NCBI GenBank assembly: GCA_043228905.1
Contig: JBHGNT010000002.1
Span: 10,354,001 to 10,418,000 of the forward strand
From: Azolla caroliniana
Taxonomy: Eukaryota > Polypodiophyta
Reading direction: 5' to 3'
DNA: 64,000 nucleotides
Each line of letters opens with the position of its first letter. Position 1 is the stretch's first letter. The notes beneath the pieces were generated by a model. The model was not told where the DNA came from. It saw only the letters and a program-made list of their open reading frames with translations, and did no database searches. This document shows positions 1 through 13,400 of the stretch, one piece after another. The position numbers were made by a program, and so were the translations under genes.

Positions 1-1034
1 AATAACTATAACCATTTGCATGATCACATAAATCATGTTGCCTTTTTATGTTCCTCTATAAAAACAAGAGGAACATAAGGGTTTCTCACAATTCTCACCA
101 CAAAAAGGTTTGGGTTGTAATGTTCTCCATCATGGGCAAGACTTTGATAAACCCTCCCAACCCCACCCCAATAATAGTGATATCAACAAACATCAAATTC
201 ATACATGATTTCTAAATCCCAAGTGTTTGTGTGCACATTTGGGAACGGTTTCTGGGTAAGATCGTGAGCTTCATTATATATTTCCATACCCGCTCCACAC
301 TCTCATTGAGCACTGATGAAGAACCTCATGGGACTGTGTGTGTAAAACAATATTTATTTTTCCACACATGGGGCTATAAATTGATCCCAAATCATTTGTA
401 CAACCCAAATTATTAAGTTGGGACGATATCACAATCTGCCAATTGTCATGGCAAATTTGTACATGTCAAAACAAGAGCTTCAAGATTGTGCATGTCAATT
501 ACCATGTAACTTTCCGATAGTCAAAAAAATTCTTGAATTGCATTGGGTGCACACTCTCAATTTCTGCATTTCATGTGCTTAGCAATGTCTCCTTCTATGT
601 CCATATATCATATATGTATATGTGACTCGTCTCCACATGTTTGATGCGGTAAGTTTCAAATCATTGTCCATATGCAAACTCGAACATTCTTACTCATCTT
701 TAAACGCGTTGAATTCAAACATAGTCATTGACTCATTTACATATGTTTGATTCCTCGAGCCCAACAAATATTTAATGCAAGAAATCCCGCCTTGGCCAAA
801 AGGCAATTTACACAATTAAATGCATTCCCTCAAAGCATGGTGTTCCAAGCCAAGAAGATCTTCAATTGCTTTCATATAATCTCCCATCATGTACATGTGG
901 TCCAACCAAAACGTGAACGGATCACTATTTTTATCCTATATTTTGTATTAGTACATAAGACTAACAACGTACTATTGGTGAGTGTCTTACTATTTTTTAT
1001 TATTGCATTTGTAGATGAGATGGACAATGTACTC

Positions 1035-1293
1035 AATATGACTCGCGTGGAAGTAAAATAGGAGAGGTTTGGGCCATGTATGATGTGTGAGTAGGAAATG
1101 TGTGAAATGTTGGTAGTTTAGATGGAGATAAGTATGACTATTACCATGGTCACATAAACCACAATATGAGTCTGCGTGGAACTAAAATAGAAGAGGTCTG
1201 GGACATGTAATGATGTGAGTAGGAAGTGTGTGACAAGTTGGTAGTCTAACTCTAGATGGACATAACTATGACTATTTACATGGTCACATAAAT
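1035..1293. repeat. Diverged tandem duplication, ~128-bp unit, two copies
   Basis: Two head-to-tail copies start at 1035 (aatatgactcgcgtgg) and 1163 (aatatgagtctgcgtgg). Each ends in a phrase like catggtcacataaa. Substitutions and short indels separate them, so the event is not recent. No coding capacity is apparent. Confidence 0.75.
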
Positions 1294-2411
1294 CCTTGTC
1301 CCTATTTTTTAGGTCTTTTAATCCAGTCCGGAACCCTGAAATCAAGAAGATTGACAATAAATATGAATAATCATATAGAAGTGCCATTATAAACATTAAG
1401 ATGGTCTTTGCGAGACCCAGAAGAGTCTTGGGGGGCCCGGAAATCACCGACTGTGGAATACATATACATATAATAGCACAAAGAGGACATACATGCATAC
1501 ATACATACATAACAAGGAAGGATCTGAATCAAGCATGGGACGTATGGATCCAATCTTAAAGCGGCCATAATTTTCTCTCCCATTGGAATATTAAGAACCC
1601 TAAGGTCTAGCAATTAAGTGTTCTGTGGCATAATCGCCGAATACAATACATCCATACAAATTAATCGTCGTCTTGAAGATGTCCCATCGATTGGAATAAC
1701 CGCTCCTCCTTAACGATTTGACAAGTGAATAGAAGATATATAGATACATATACATACATATTAAGTGAATAGATGTACATAGATAGATACATGCATCACT
1801 TCCAAAGTTGGGGGTGGGTGGACAAATATAATTTATTAATGGCAAAATCTGAACTCAAGTCTCATGCAATGAATCGAAAGCACAGACAGCTCTTCATATT
1901 AACAAAAAGAAGGAAAAATGTGCGTCTGAAGGCTTAGATGAGATGACTCCTTTGTTCCTAACTTATTATTGAAAGGATAGATAGATAGAAGACACAACCA
2001 ATATGACCCAAGCATCACCTTCACAAATTTTATTGCATTGCATGCCTCCAAAGGCCCAAACTGTTATTTCATATGCCTTCTTGTGTCGAGGGCTCCAAAA
2101 AAAAACAGTAAATGTCAAGGCGGCAAATTTCACATTCCATCCCATTTTTAATCATCCAAAAGTCTACTGATTCGATTGCACGCAACATAATGAATGCTCA
2201 ATGATGGGCATGTGAACTGATGACATACATTGTTATATGTATATGTATGTATATATGTAGATATATATCCTATGGAATGATCCAGAGGGAGAGACAGACA
2301 GACACACTTAAAATTACATATTGACAATGGGATTTGGCATAAATTCTCTGTAGTTTTGGGTCGTCTCTGCTCACTACATATTATATATATGAGATTGAGA
2401 TTGAGAGGGAG

Positions 2412-2414
<3 letters not shown>

Positions 2415-2450
<36 letters not shown>
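2415..2450. repeat. (GA)n microsatellite
   Basis: About 18 GA units lie only 18 bases beyond the stop codon of the minus-strand HLH gene, so they probably belong to its 3' untranslated region (TC repeat in the mRNA sense). Confidence 0.9.
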
Positions 2451-2453
<3 letters not shown>

Positions 2454-2467
2454 CCCTAAACTGAGAC

Positions 2468-3589
2468 CTAGAATTGACATAATTCATGGGCCAAGCAGCT
2501 GAGAGCTTCCACTTGGATCTGAAGAGAGACGATGTAATGGGCAGCTTCTTCCAAGAGCTTGGCCATCTCCATCTCATGCCCTCCTGGAATTATCCCCCGA
2601 AACCTTGAAATTTGCCCATGATTAGCTTCAATGTCATCATCGTCATAATTAGCTGCTATTTCGCTACGATCTTTAGAACTGCATTCTTTGGGAGCTCTTC
2701 TAGATCCTTCCAGCACCAATGGAGGCCCTGGATGAAAGCCCATTTTCCTTCGACCATTGGCATACCTTGGCCGTCTTTGGGAAAAGACTGCGCATGGCTT
2801 CTTCTCCAAGTCCAACCGAAGGCTTGGTGGGGCGTGATTCTTAATGATTCTGGATAGACTGCCACTTGGCCTTAATCGGATGATGTGGTGAGTGGCGATG
2901 GATGGTGGGTTGAGATTTGCGAATGGCCCGGTGTGATGAGGAGGAGCACATGATCCAGTCGGAAAAGCGCCTCCTGGTCGGGACGTGTGAGAAGGGCATG
3001 ATCGAGTATAATTATTAGCACATGATTGGGGGGGATTAGCTCTAGGTTGAAGGGCGTTTGTGGTAGGTAGAGAGTGATTAGAGCTTGATCCAGTGAGAGT
3101 ATCCCGTGATGGAGGGGGATTAGCGCATGATAGCAACGATTTCGCGGCGGACAGAGAGTTTTGAATGGGGTTAAATTGGATCTGATGGGGATGGGCGGCG
3201 CTCTTCGGTAATGGTGATGGTGATGGTGATGGTGATGGTGTTGATGGTGTTGATGGTGATGGTGGTGAGGAGGAGGAGGAGGCGGTTAGTGGCGTAGAAT
3301 TAATAGTCACGTAAAGATCGTATGCGATGATATGGAGATTCGATTCAGGGAGGTGGCGGAGGAGGCGGCGGCAGAGGTGCAGAGCTTTGGAATAGGAGGA
3401 GGAGAAGGAGGTAGGATGATGATGATGATGTTGATGATGATGATGGAGGAGGTGGTGGAGGAGGAGGGGACGAGAAAGGCGGCGTCTTCGGCGGCGGGAG
3501 AAGAAGGAATGGTGGTTGTGGTTGTGGAGCTGTGGCGGCTTTCTGCTTCTTGTGGGGCTGTGGCGGCGCCGCCGCCGGGCGGGGGCCAT
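2468..3589 (-). CDS. IBH1-like atypical HLH transcription regulator
   Basis: A single 373-codon frame. The last 45 residues (about 329-373) form a helix-loop-helix: helix 1 with FRGIIPGG, the loop residues HEME, then helix 2 with LLEEAAHYIVSLQIQVEAL. The PGG-x-E-M-loop and the LLEE-x-A-x-YI-x-L-x-x-QV pattern are typical of the plant IBH1/ILI1-binding group, nuclear proteins that usually act by dimerising with bHLH factors in brassinosteroid and growth control. No canonical basic DNA-binding helix directly precedes the HLH, although an RR/K-rich stretch (RRPRYANGRRK) lies further upstream. The family is usually about 150-230 residues. Here the N-terminal ~320 residues are low-complexity: an Arg-rich start, a His-rich run (about 40-60), Ser/Pro repeats (about 105-130) and Pro-rich tracts. 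The ATG at 3589 has a good context (A at -3, G at +4). No intron is needed. The HLH call is firm; the exact N-terminus and the function are inferred. Confidence 0.72.
   Translation of the reverse strand: MAPARRRRRHSPTRSRKPPQLHNHNHHSFFSRRRRRRLSRPLLLHHLLHHHHQHHHHHPTSFSSSYSKALHLCRRLLRHLPESNLHIIAYDLYVTINSTPLTASSSSSPPSPSTPSTPSPSPSPSPLPKSAAHPHQIQFNPIQNSLSAAKSLLSCANPPPSRDTLTGSSSNHSLPTTNALQPRANPPQSCANNYTRSCPSHTSRPGGAFPTGSCAPPHHTGPFANLNPPSIATHHIIRLRPSGSLSRIIKNHAPPSLRLDLEKKPCAVFSQRRPRYANGRRKMGFHPGPPLVLEGSRRAPKECSSKDRSEIAANYDDDDIEANHGQISRFRGIIPGGHEMEMAKLLEEAAHYIVSLQIQVEALSCLAHELCQF
3211..3268. repeat. Coding GGTGAT/GGTGTTGAT hexamer-like repeat
   Basis: Imperfect repeats of ggtgat and ggtgttgat inside the HLH gene encode, on the minus strand, its Ser-Pro and Thr-Pro-Ser tract. 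Repeat-length variation here would change the protein in steps of two residues. Confidence 0.75.
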
Positions 3590-3737
3590 TCTCTTCCTCT
3601 TCCTCTTCCTCTTCCTCGTCAGTAGAAGAAGGCTGCTTCTAAAGAGCGGCTGCTGCTGCTGCTGGTATATATATATATGTATGTATGTATGTGTGCTCTT
3701 ATGCTCTCAGTCTCACTCTGAGATGAGCTGCTGCACG

Positions 3738-3741
<4 letters not shown>

Positions 3742-3769
<28 letters not shown>
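3742..3769. repeat. (TA)n microsatellite
   Basis: Perfect alternating TA run upstream of the HLH gene. Confidence 0.9.
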
Positions 3770-3772
<3 letters not shown>

Positions 3773-3786
3773 AATAGTCAGTCAGT

Positions 3787-3830
3787 AGAAGAAGAAGAAG
3801 AAGAAGAAGAAGAAGAAGAGGAGGAAGAAG
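3787..3830. repeat. (GAA)n microsatellite
   Basis: About 14 consecutive GAA/AGA units. On the minus strand this is a CT-rich tract of the type common in plant 5' leaders. Confidence 0.85.
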
Positions 3831-4097
3831 GCGAAGAAATGTATATGATATGTATATGAATGACAATATGTTGTATGGGGATTATTTATTTAGTCTGTGT
3901 TATATCTTCATATATTATGCATATATATGTACATATATATATATATATATATAGATATAAGTTTATAACATACATACACATACACATACCTACTTTTTGT
4001 ATTTCTACGTGTGTATAAATTATTTATAATATGTAATAATAATAATAGTCGAGTAGTGGGCGGGGGGTGGCAACAGCTCACATGAGTGTGTGTGCGT

Positions 4098-4099
<2 letters not shown>

Positions 4100-4149
<50 letters not shown>

Positions 4150-4188
4150 GAGAGACAGACAGAGAGACAGAGAGAGACAGAGAGAGAC
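4100..4188. repeat. (TG)n followed by AGAGAC-type repeat
   Basis: Perfect TG alternation to 4144, then a purine-rich tract of AGAGAC and AGAC repeats. Apparent open frames here (runs of His-Thr) are artefacts of the repeat. Confidence 0.9.
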
Positions 4189-4219
4189 ATGAGATTCCCA
4201 CACCTCCCTGTTCATTCAT

Positions 4220-7087
4220 TCATTCATTCCTTCCGCCCAAATACATATATGTAACATACCTACCTACCTACCTGTTCCTTGCTGATCTCACTTAAACAAC
4301 ATAAGACTTTTACCATTACCAATTCTTATGAAGGAAGCAAGCTTTTTTGGCTTGAGCAAAACCATGCCAACACATATGTATCCCCATGATGATGCATCCA
4401 ATTCAATCCAATCCAATGCCGCCTCGACCTCAGTTTTCTAACCCATCCATCATGTGAGGAACACCCATATTACGTTAAGATGTAAACCTTGACAAGTGTG
4501 TAATTTGTTCCTTCATATGTTTCTCACCCCCCTCACATTCAATATTACAGAAATCGTTTCATTGCTTTCGTAGACAACCAAAGAAGTGGCTATTAACAAG
4601 ACATTATACCATTTCAAAACACAATGTGGGCTCACCCGCTACCTTCATTCATCTTATAGGACACTTTAGATATTGCACCGATTAGGTGCGGCGTATTATT
4701 TTTTATATCGAGTAAAGACCTTGTCTTATGATAATCATCACTCCTTGTGCGTGACAACCTTGATTTTGTGTGTTGAGGTTTATTGTAAATAGATATACTT
4801 CATCTTTTGTAGATGGAAATCATGAGCATGGCTTGACAATTCACTTTCCCACAAAAGATCGATTTATTTCACAAAAACATAGGTTATAAGGTCTCTTCAG
4901 TACCAAGAAGACCTAAGCACAATGCACATTTGTGTTTACTTCTATTTTTGTGTTGAGAGGCACCACAATTGGTTTACGGTTGTTTATTTGAAGAGATAGA
5001 GATCGTATAGGTGTGGAAGGTAGCTTTCTCACTTAAAGAAAGGGAGCTTCCTGTTGTCATCAAGATTACACAATAGCTGACATATTGGGATAGTTTTGAA
5101 TATCATCTAATGACGATATTTTTCACTACAACATTGCACAATGCTAAGGGACATTTTTAGCGGCCATGAAATCAGCGTTCCTGTTGCCAAAAATGATCCA
5201 TGTATCATGTACAAATTGTTATTTGAAACATTACGGATATGATTAAGGTTAAGAATGGCACGAAATGGGATCGGTTGCATCGACACAACCTCGATTTTGC
5301 TACATTGCATTGAAAAGCGGTTTTAAAATTTTATTAAACTGGCGACTTATGTATCATTGAAGATCATAGTAACTTTACCTTAATTATATGATGATAGCCC
5401 ATGAAGGTTAGAGTGAGGATTGTTCTAATCTATGTGATATTATATTATAGCATGATGAGTCTCTTCGGCAAAGTAGCTTCCATATTTGATATTTGAGGTT
5501 GCTCCATATTGGAAACCGAAACCTTTGGACCACATCGTTGCTGAGCAATTGAATATATCTTAACTTTCAACTCAAAAGAATGACAAATCAAATATGCTCT
5601 ATTTGTTTCCTTACATAGAAATATGTTTGCCATCTACTCCCCACAAGGTTTCATTGGACAATGATATGACACATTGTTTGTCCTTAGATACTTCCATTTA
5701 TCTTATAGGATACTTCCTCAAGATTAGATTTTATTGTTCCCCCGGATTAAATTTCAATAACTTCCAACAACTCTTTGTTCTGTTCATGACCCATGACCCA
5801 CAAAAAGTGCTTTGAGAACCTTTTCTTCGAACAAGGGAAGGGAACCATTTTCTCACCCATCAATTCCGCTATTTTGGTTGGTGAGGAGCTAATCATGCTA
5901 CTTCTTTTCTTCCTAAAAGAAGAATGCAATTCTTTTCTTTAATGTAGATTGATGCTTTAAGAATTGGCCTATAGCATAGCTCCTAGAACAACCGATGTGG
6001 GTGACAATGGACAGTATGCAAAGAGAACCATCCCATTCTTTCTGATTGACATATTGATTTTGGTAAAATTATTGGCAAACCGTGTACCGTCCCTACAACA
6101 ACTATTTTTGTCACTTTTGATTAATCATTGAATATCAAGATCACATATATCATAAGGGTGGGTGACCCACAATGACAGGTCTAGATTTATAGTCCCCAAG
6201 GAATGTGAACAAAAAACAATACCCTAGCTACTGTCTATGGATTCGAGCAAAAATCCAAACTTGCTACTACTTTAAAGGTGTTGACTAAAGGTGTGTTAGA
6301 ATGTTTGCATATCAATGGGAACAATCAAATTTTATGCTTTTATGCCCATGACTTCGGTATTCTTTATGCATATGTTCTAAACTTGTGCATGTAAATATTA
6401 CTTTAATAAGTGTATAGAAGATGCCTAAAAAATTGATAATCTAACAAAGTAACACTTTGAACTTCATACTTAGAATTAATATATGTATCAATGTTGATTG
6501 GAGACATCCACGATATATTCAACAAGGTGGTGGAATAATATTGGCATGTCATATGATTGGAAAACTGGGTCACAAAACTTCAATGAATATGGAGGAGGAT
6601 AACCAGATTGTAGTTGAGAGCAAACATTTGGTGTTGTGGCCAAAATTAGATCATTATGTAGTAAGCATACACAAACTCGTTATCATCTGCTTAAGATAAA
6701 AGGATTCATTAAAAAAGTTTTACGAGAAAAGTAGTCTCTTCACACACCATAGTATATTTAGTTCTAAAGCTTGTGTTCTTCATTAGATCAATTGTCTTGG
6801 GCTCAAGCCTCTAAAAGAATAGGATGGGTCTTAGCATCACTGTTAAAACTTGTCATAATTTTTGTTTGCGATATGTGCCCACTAAACTAACCATTTGTGA
6901 TGGAAAAGTAGCTCGATGACATTGATGGTGCCATTTGTTTCACAACAAAATGACTGAAAATGATGCCATCCCCCTTCAAAAGGAAATACCAATATTTCCA
7001 CGTAATCAACCACGCATCTTAATATCCATGTCTTCATATTGTTACATCATTTATCCCACAAGAGATCATACATACACTTATGAGAAT
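4220..7087. other. Intergenic sequence, no gene recognised
   Basis: AT-rich, stop-dense sequence in all frames. The few frames of 60-80 codons have no recognisable domain and no coding composition. No transposon ends were identified. Confidence 0.55.
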
Positions 7088-7445
7088 TCTTGTTTTGGCA
7101 TAAGAATGGCATGACGACGCCGTAAACCAATAAACACTCAGGACTAAAGCACACATGTTAATATAATATCCATCTCTCTCTAGTAGGACATTGGTTTCAC
7201 ATTGAAAATCACTCATCTTGAAGCGTTTTGGTGTTGATAGGAAAGCATAGGATTGCCATGATGACTTCTTGTTTTGGCATAAGAATGACATGACGACGCC
7301 ATAAACCAATAAACACTCATGACTAAAGCACACATGTTAATATAATATCCATCTCTCTCTAGTAGGACATTAGTTTCACATTGAAAATCACTCATCTTGA
7401 AGCATTTTGGTGTTGATAGGAAAGCATAGGATTGCCATGATGACT
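7088..7445. repeat. Recent tandem duplication, 179-bp unit, two copies
   Basis: Copies run 7088-7266 and 7267-7445, both starting tcttgttttggcataag and ending gccatgatgact. They differ at only a handful of positions by eye. Minus-strand open frames across this block are read-through of the repeat, not a gene. The sequence around the block is unique in this window. Confidence 0.88.
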
Positions 7446-10400
7446 CCTTAAAACCAATAAACATTAAAAACTTCTTCATGCCTAATTGTTGAGACGTGAC
7501 ATTCCTTTGGGAAGATAAACTATATTTTATCACCGTATGTATGTATGTAATGCTATTACTCAAACTACAAGTAGTAAATTTGATAAAAGTTTGAATGTGA
7601 TGGGTATAATTGAAACTTTCCTTCAAAACATGAATACCCGTGAATCATGATAGGATTATATTTTATCTTTGTATATTTTCGTTGGATTGTCAACATCTTT
7701 TAAAAAAATTCAAACATGTGATTGAGGGTGTTTGTCTACTGGCTTGAGCTCTTTCTTACACGCCACATGGTGTGTTAAAAACTCAATTTCATATAGAACT
7801 ATGCTGAATAAAGCAATTGTACATGTATTGTGACATGTGTATTGTCGATTATGTAATGTGCATGTGATTGTGTACCAGAGGAGATATATTGGCATATATA
7901 CATGTGTGAATGGCATACCCCAATTAGGCTTATTGTTAAGTTACTTGACATCATATGGTATTAAAATTATAAATCCTACTCAATTTGATAAAAAGGACAC
8001 CCAAATACTAAATCATAAATTAGCATGTTGATGACTAAAGATGATCAACACTCAAACATGCTCTGAATAGGTGATGAATTTAATAGAAATGACTTATGTG
8101 ACTTTGAAGTTATGTATTGCACTCATTATTCTTTCTATGTGGCAAAAAGACTTTTTCTTTCATATTTTTAGTCGGTTAGGTAAATTGCTTCTTGCCTTTT
8201 GGGTGTAGTCTTTTCAACCAGATGCGATTGAAGTGCTATTTTCGTGGTCCATTAGTCTAGTTATGAGTTCATGCAAAATATTCATATACAACTAGACAAC
8301 GTTTTGATTACCAATAAAATAAGACAAGGTAAAGAGGAGGGATTTTCATCTTGCAACGTTGTAAATGCACATGAAGTTTGTATTATGGTCTTAGTGGAGA
8401 TAACTTAAGTTGTAAAATGTAAGGATAATGCTCTCCATATTGTGGACCCCATAGTCTAATCTCTATGATCTATCATATTCGAAAAGGAAAGAAACAAATA
8501 CAAGATAAACAATATGCATTTATTTAAGTCTTTTGGCTTAGTACGAACTAATGTAATGCAACATGTGTACTCCAGATTAGTGGATGTAGATATTATAAAC
8601 AAGTTGTAGACTGTAGTATGTACCAAGTGTAAATGTGAAGTGATGTGACATGAATTATTACTCTAATAGATAATCATCATGGTCAAAAAGGTAATACAAT
8701 TAACTATTCACCATTGTGTGTCATTTCTTCCATACATGGCACCGAGATGATCCAACAATATATCTTCAATCCTCGCACGAGCTGAAGATGACTTTCTCTA
8801 AACATCCATGGAGGAGATTTCCCTAGAAGCATACACTATGGGATTTGATTAACCTATGAAAATATCTCCACATTATTTTGATGAATCGCATGCTAGAAGT
8901 CAAGGAATAAGCCATGATGAGATGTCAACTTATTTGTACTTCAATTAAAGGGACGACTAGGTTTATTCCTTTCAAATGCCATATGTATATCCCATCCGAA
9001 TTACAAGTGGTTCAACTAACTCATTGGATTTAGTGTTTCTACTTGCACCACAACACTTGATAGTTTGACAACATTAAGAATCATGATGATTGCATATAGA
9101 TTCTATCGGTTTAGGTAGCACTGGAACTAAAAAATTGGGCTTCAATTCCAGAAATTAAGCATTTGATAACGTCAGGAATAGTGCTCTCCCACTGGTGCAG
9201 AGAGGACACACCTAAAGATGGTCAACACAAGTGGGCATCCAATAACTTTCAATACTTATTAAGTTCTAGCTTGTGGCGAGGTCAATATGAGCTACAAGCA
9301 TACAATATTTGAAGTTGAACAACTACGATTCTAATAAATTTTATGGAATTATTTCTTTCAATAAAATATCTCTCTAGTCAGGGAAAATATAAAAAATCAA
9401 GGTGTCAATGGGCAAGCAATAACTTGTAACATATTCAATTCATATCGTGACATTCATGGATAAAAGTAACACTAACAACTATTTAATTCATATTGTGCTA
9501 ATGATTTCACATCCACTTAGAAATAAATAGCTTACAACCCCATGTCAACAACATAGGATGGCTTGATTCTACTAGAGACTATTACTAACAACTAGGAAGA
9601 ATCTTTCTTAAAAAGAGATACCAATTTGTACCCAACGCCAAGGAAGTCTACTACCCTAGCATAACCGATTTTTGTACATGTAGCACGGAGTGTTTATTAG
9701 TATTATGCATGGGACTAGGCATACAATTCATCTTCTTTTAATCATCGATGCATTCTAGCATATCCATTTATCGTATTGCTATATTAGGTCATCAATGACC
9801 ATTCCTCCAAGTAGCCACATGCCACACAAGGGTTTGAATATGAACAACCTTGCATGTCACCATGCATTGAATGTAAATGGGCCCTTATATATACATTGCA
9901 TGTGTATGTCAAATGCACCTCATTGAGATGAGCATACATTGCTAGTGTGGTACACCAACAGATGCAAACATATGCACATGTAAATGCTCATTTGTACGCA
10001 TGTCTAGTGTGTATGGTATACAACATAGACGCATGATACTTACGAATATATGTTGCTAACTCAAGTATGTATACTGTGTAAGGTAATGATTGGATGCCAT
10101 TATGATGGAAACATATTCAACACAATAGTATGTATCGTTTTAAAAACGTTATGGTTTCATGCATAAGCTCGTAAGACAACGAATACCATTCACATTCACA
10201 TTTTCATCACTACCACACCACCACTTTGTTCCTTTGCAAATATGACTTGATATGCTTCACAAGCCCAATCATGATAGACATTGGCACATGGTATTTGGAT
10301 ACAAGTAGCAAAGCGAATAGAGGTGGGCCTAGTATCATACAACCCAAAGCACAAATTATAAGTACAATATGTGGACAGGGCATACATAAAGGTTTATCGT

Positions 10401-13400
10401 TAGAATCCTCATTAAATCCTTGTTACTCAAGCTTTACTTATTACACGAACACTGGAGCACTTCTACACTGTGGGTTCACTATAGCACTCCACGCAACATA
10501 CTCATACACATTCATTCTACTGTATTTGAGAGACGATGCATAGAGTGCTTATTCCGAAGGGGCCTGCAATGAAATGGCCTAGGATAGGAGCTCACAAAGT
10601 GGTGGTGGTAGTTAGGCAATTGAAAGCTCACTTCACATGGGGGGGTGGTTAAAACAGAAAAAAGTAATGACTTGTGAGTTTCAAATCAAGTGGCACGTGC
10701 GGATATGAGAAGGTACGTGCTGTGCTCAGAAATTTTCACATGACATCACACACACACACACACACACACACACAAATATTATATTCAAATTTAGTGCTTA
10801 GCTATTATATCCATTTGTATGTTCTGTCTTTTTTTGGGCGCACATGGGAGCACATGCACGCCCATGTGAGCTCCTAAAATTTCTCTCAAGAATTTGTACG
10901 GAAGGCCCATCCTCACACTTGTCCGGACATAAAAAAGAAAAGGAGCCTTTACCTATCCACCCTATATAATATATTCTTTCTTTCTTCTTTCTTTTTGCCA
11001 TCATTGCATTACATTGCAAACTTATCTCCATTCACCCCCATCACCCCACTTGCCCTCATAGAAAAAACTATTGCTTCTGACAACATTGTTTCTTCTGCTC
11101 GCAACTTGCTCCGTCCCGATGCGTACATGTACATACACACATGCACATGCACATGCACTCTACAATCATCATGCCCATAGTCGTCTCACTTTCCTATCAT
11201 TCACCTCCATGCTTCTGGTAATGATTATGTTTCCCAAGTCATCTTGGCGTTGTGAAGGAGATTTCACATAAAGTCCTCTTGCCATTTGGCCATGGTTGTA
11301 ACTTGTGGGTAACATGCCAAGATATTTTGCTTTCTATTAATATGTAACTCCAATCATTTTTGGCCAACACATGTCCAACAAACAAATTTGGACCTATAGT
11401 ATTGAAATCTAGTGGCAACTTTCACAACTCCTGCATGATGGTCATGTAGAATAATTGATTGCCATCAATTAGTGTCAAAAGAAGCTGCACTTTTTTATGA
11501 TTGGAGTTCCGAAACTTCTATGTCAACTAAAAATAAAATTTCTAAAGCAAAAGGTATGTTTTATTCACCAACAAATAGGAGCAAGAAACCTTAGCTAACT
11601 AGTTTATTGTGCATCTTGCTAATCTAAACTAAGTCTTGCATAGATAAATGACCAAGGTGGCCTATAAATATTCATCTTGTATGCAATGTAAACATCTCAC
11701 TAAAGTTAACGCCTCTCATATTACCTCATGTGGGTCAACTCCTCAATTAGTTTAGAGTGTACAAGTGATCTTTTGGTGTTTGATGTCAGTTTATAAACTA
11801 GAAACAAGTTCACATCATTTTTAAAAAGAAAACCTTTATTGCTCCTAGAAAGTTATGCGGCCTCGACAATCTCTCTCTAGCCACATGCACATCATATCAT
11901 TGACATATCATGACCCTTCTATCATCATATCTCTTTGCCACTCATGCCATTTCCACACCCTTCCTTCATCAACGAAACTTTTTACTTTTCAAGACCAAAG
12001 TAGGTAGCCACTCATTGTCCTATGATACTGTTCCCACCCTATGTTTACACACATCCACTTAAGTAAATCTCTTTAAAAGTTCTCTAGTTGTCATGATCAT
12101 TGAAATCATGTCAATTAGGACAACTATACTAGAATTTCGTTCGCACAACCTCAGGTGACTCACTTTCCATTTCACAGGGGCTAAATCGAAACCTCACATG
12201 CAAGCCATACAGAATATCATTTTCAATCAACATCCTTGCATTATGTGGTTTAAGCATTCACTTACCATTGTCCTCCTTACTGTAAACAAGGCATAGAAAA
12301 ATCAAGAGGAAGATATGACAAATGTGTAGTATTTTCAAATTGTACATGCACTACAACCAACAAGATAAGGTTGGTACATATAAGTAGTGCATGAGCGAGT
12401 TACAAAGGTAAAGCCCTAACATTTATGCCAAATAAAATGTTTTGTTTATAGTGTTGTACAATCCTTCCATCTTCCCTTATTTAAGAAGCATATCAAAGAC
12501 TTTGGTAGGAGTAAAGAGATATATTTAAGTTCCATGTGCAAGCAAAAAGATGATTGTGTGTGTGTATTATGGGGACCACATATACATGTGTTTGCATGCA
12601 TACATGTGTGGCTGAGTGTGTGCTCATCATCTACTCTGGACTTTTCTTACATCAAATTAACCAAATTTGTACAGCCTTGGTCATAATTCTAGAAGTTCTT
12701 TTGGCGTTTATGTGTTTTACCATGGGAACTTGAGCCCTGTGTCATTTTTTTGCATTGATCCAATATTGGGATGTATGGACACCCTAGTCTATTCATAACA
12801 ACTAGAGACGTGTGTAATCAACTTCCGATCCATATGGATTATGGAGGCTTTGGCGCTCGGTATTACGTCTATCATATATTGATGGGCATATTTATGTCTC
12901 ATTTTTTTGAAAGTTTTGAATTTGACATGGTGTAAATATTTACGTTTTCATGCCGTATTGAGGTTCCAAAGTAATAAAGGTGTATTGTTGGAAATGTTGT
13001 GTGTGCATGTTATGTGGATCTTAAACACATGCTTTGCACATTTTAATGCTAGTATGCGTGATTTCTAGGCTAGCTTAAAAAAAGACGACCAAACGAAGTA
13101 TCTTTCTAGGCCAACAACTCTAATTTTAGTTGATTTTTTGTTAAACAAATATTCAGAGAGGTGATGAGAAACATTAATTTGTATCACACACAACCAATAT
13201 GTGTTATTACTTTATTCATCACCATTAAAATCTGAGAAGTAAATTTGGGATCAAAATCCTAAAAAACTACCCCATCTCAATCCTCGTGTAATAAACACGA
13301 ATGGATATCATTTATGTCAACATCCACATAGCGACTACTTGGTTTGACCTACTCTTAACTTTTTTCTAAGATAGTGTAAAATTGATTGTGGAACTCATTC

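Larger units (their letters stand above)
1..2467. other. Intergenic sequence, no gene recognised
   Basis: AT-rich sequence with no open frame resembling a known protein on either strand. It contains one diverged tandem duplication (listed separately) and ends in a GA-dinucleotide tract just downstream of the HLH gene stop. A phrase like that of the duplication (catg-tcacataaatc) also occurs near position 18, so the duplicated sequence is probably an older dispersed repeat. Nothing else could be assigned. Confidence 0.6.
3590..4219. promoter_or_regulatory. Upstream region of the HLH gene, dense in microsatellites
   Basis: This is the 5' flank of the minus-strand HLH gene. It holds a (TA)n tract (3742-3769, about 150 bp upstream of the ATG and a possible TATA region), a (GAA)n tract (3787-3830), a (TG)n tract (4100-4144) and AGAGAC-type repeats (4146-4188). 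The promoter role is inferred from position; no individual element is proven. Confidence 0.45.

Noticed and set aside
2612-2865. Open frames on both strands overlapping the HLH gene
   Set aside because: They are out-of-frame shadows; the HLH motif is only in the 2468-3589 frame.
3908-4219. Minus-strand frame with His-Thr and Ser-Leu runs
   Set aside because: It is translation of TG and AGAGAC microsatellites with no other protein character.
7034-7626. Overlapping minus-strand frames with repeated peptide
   Set aside because: The repetition comes from the 179-bp tandem duplication; no domain and no coding bias.
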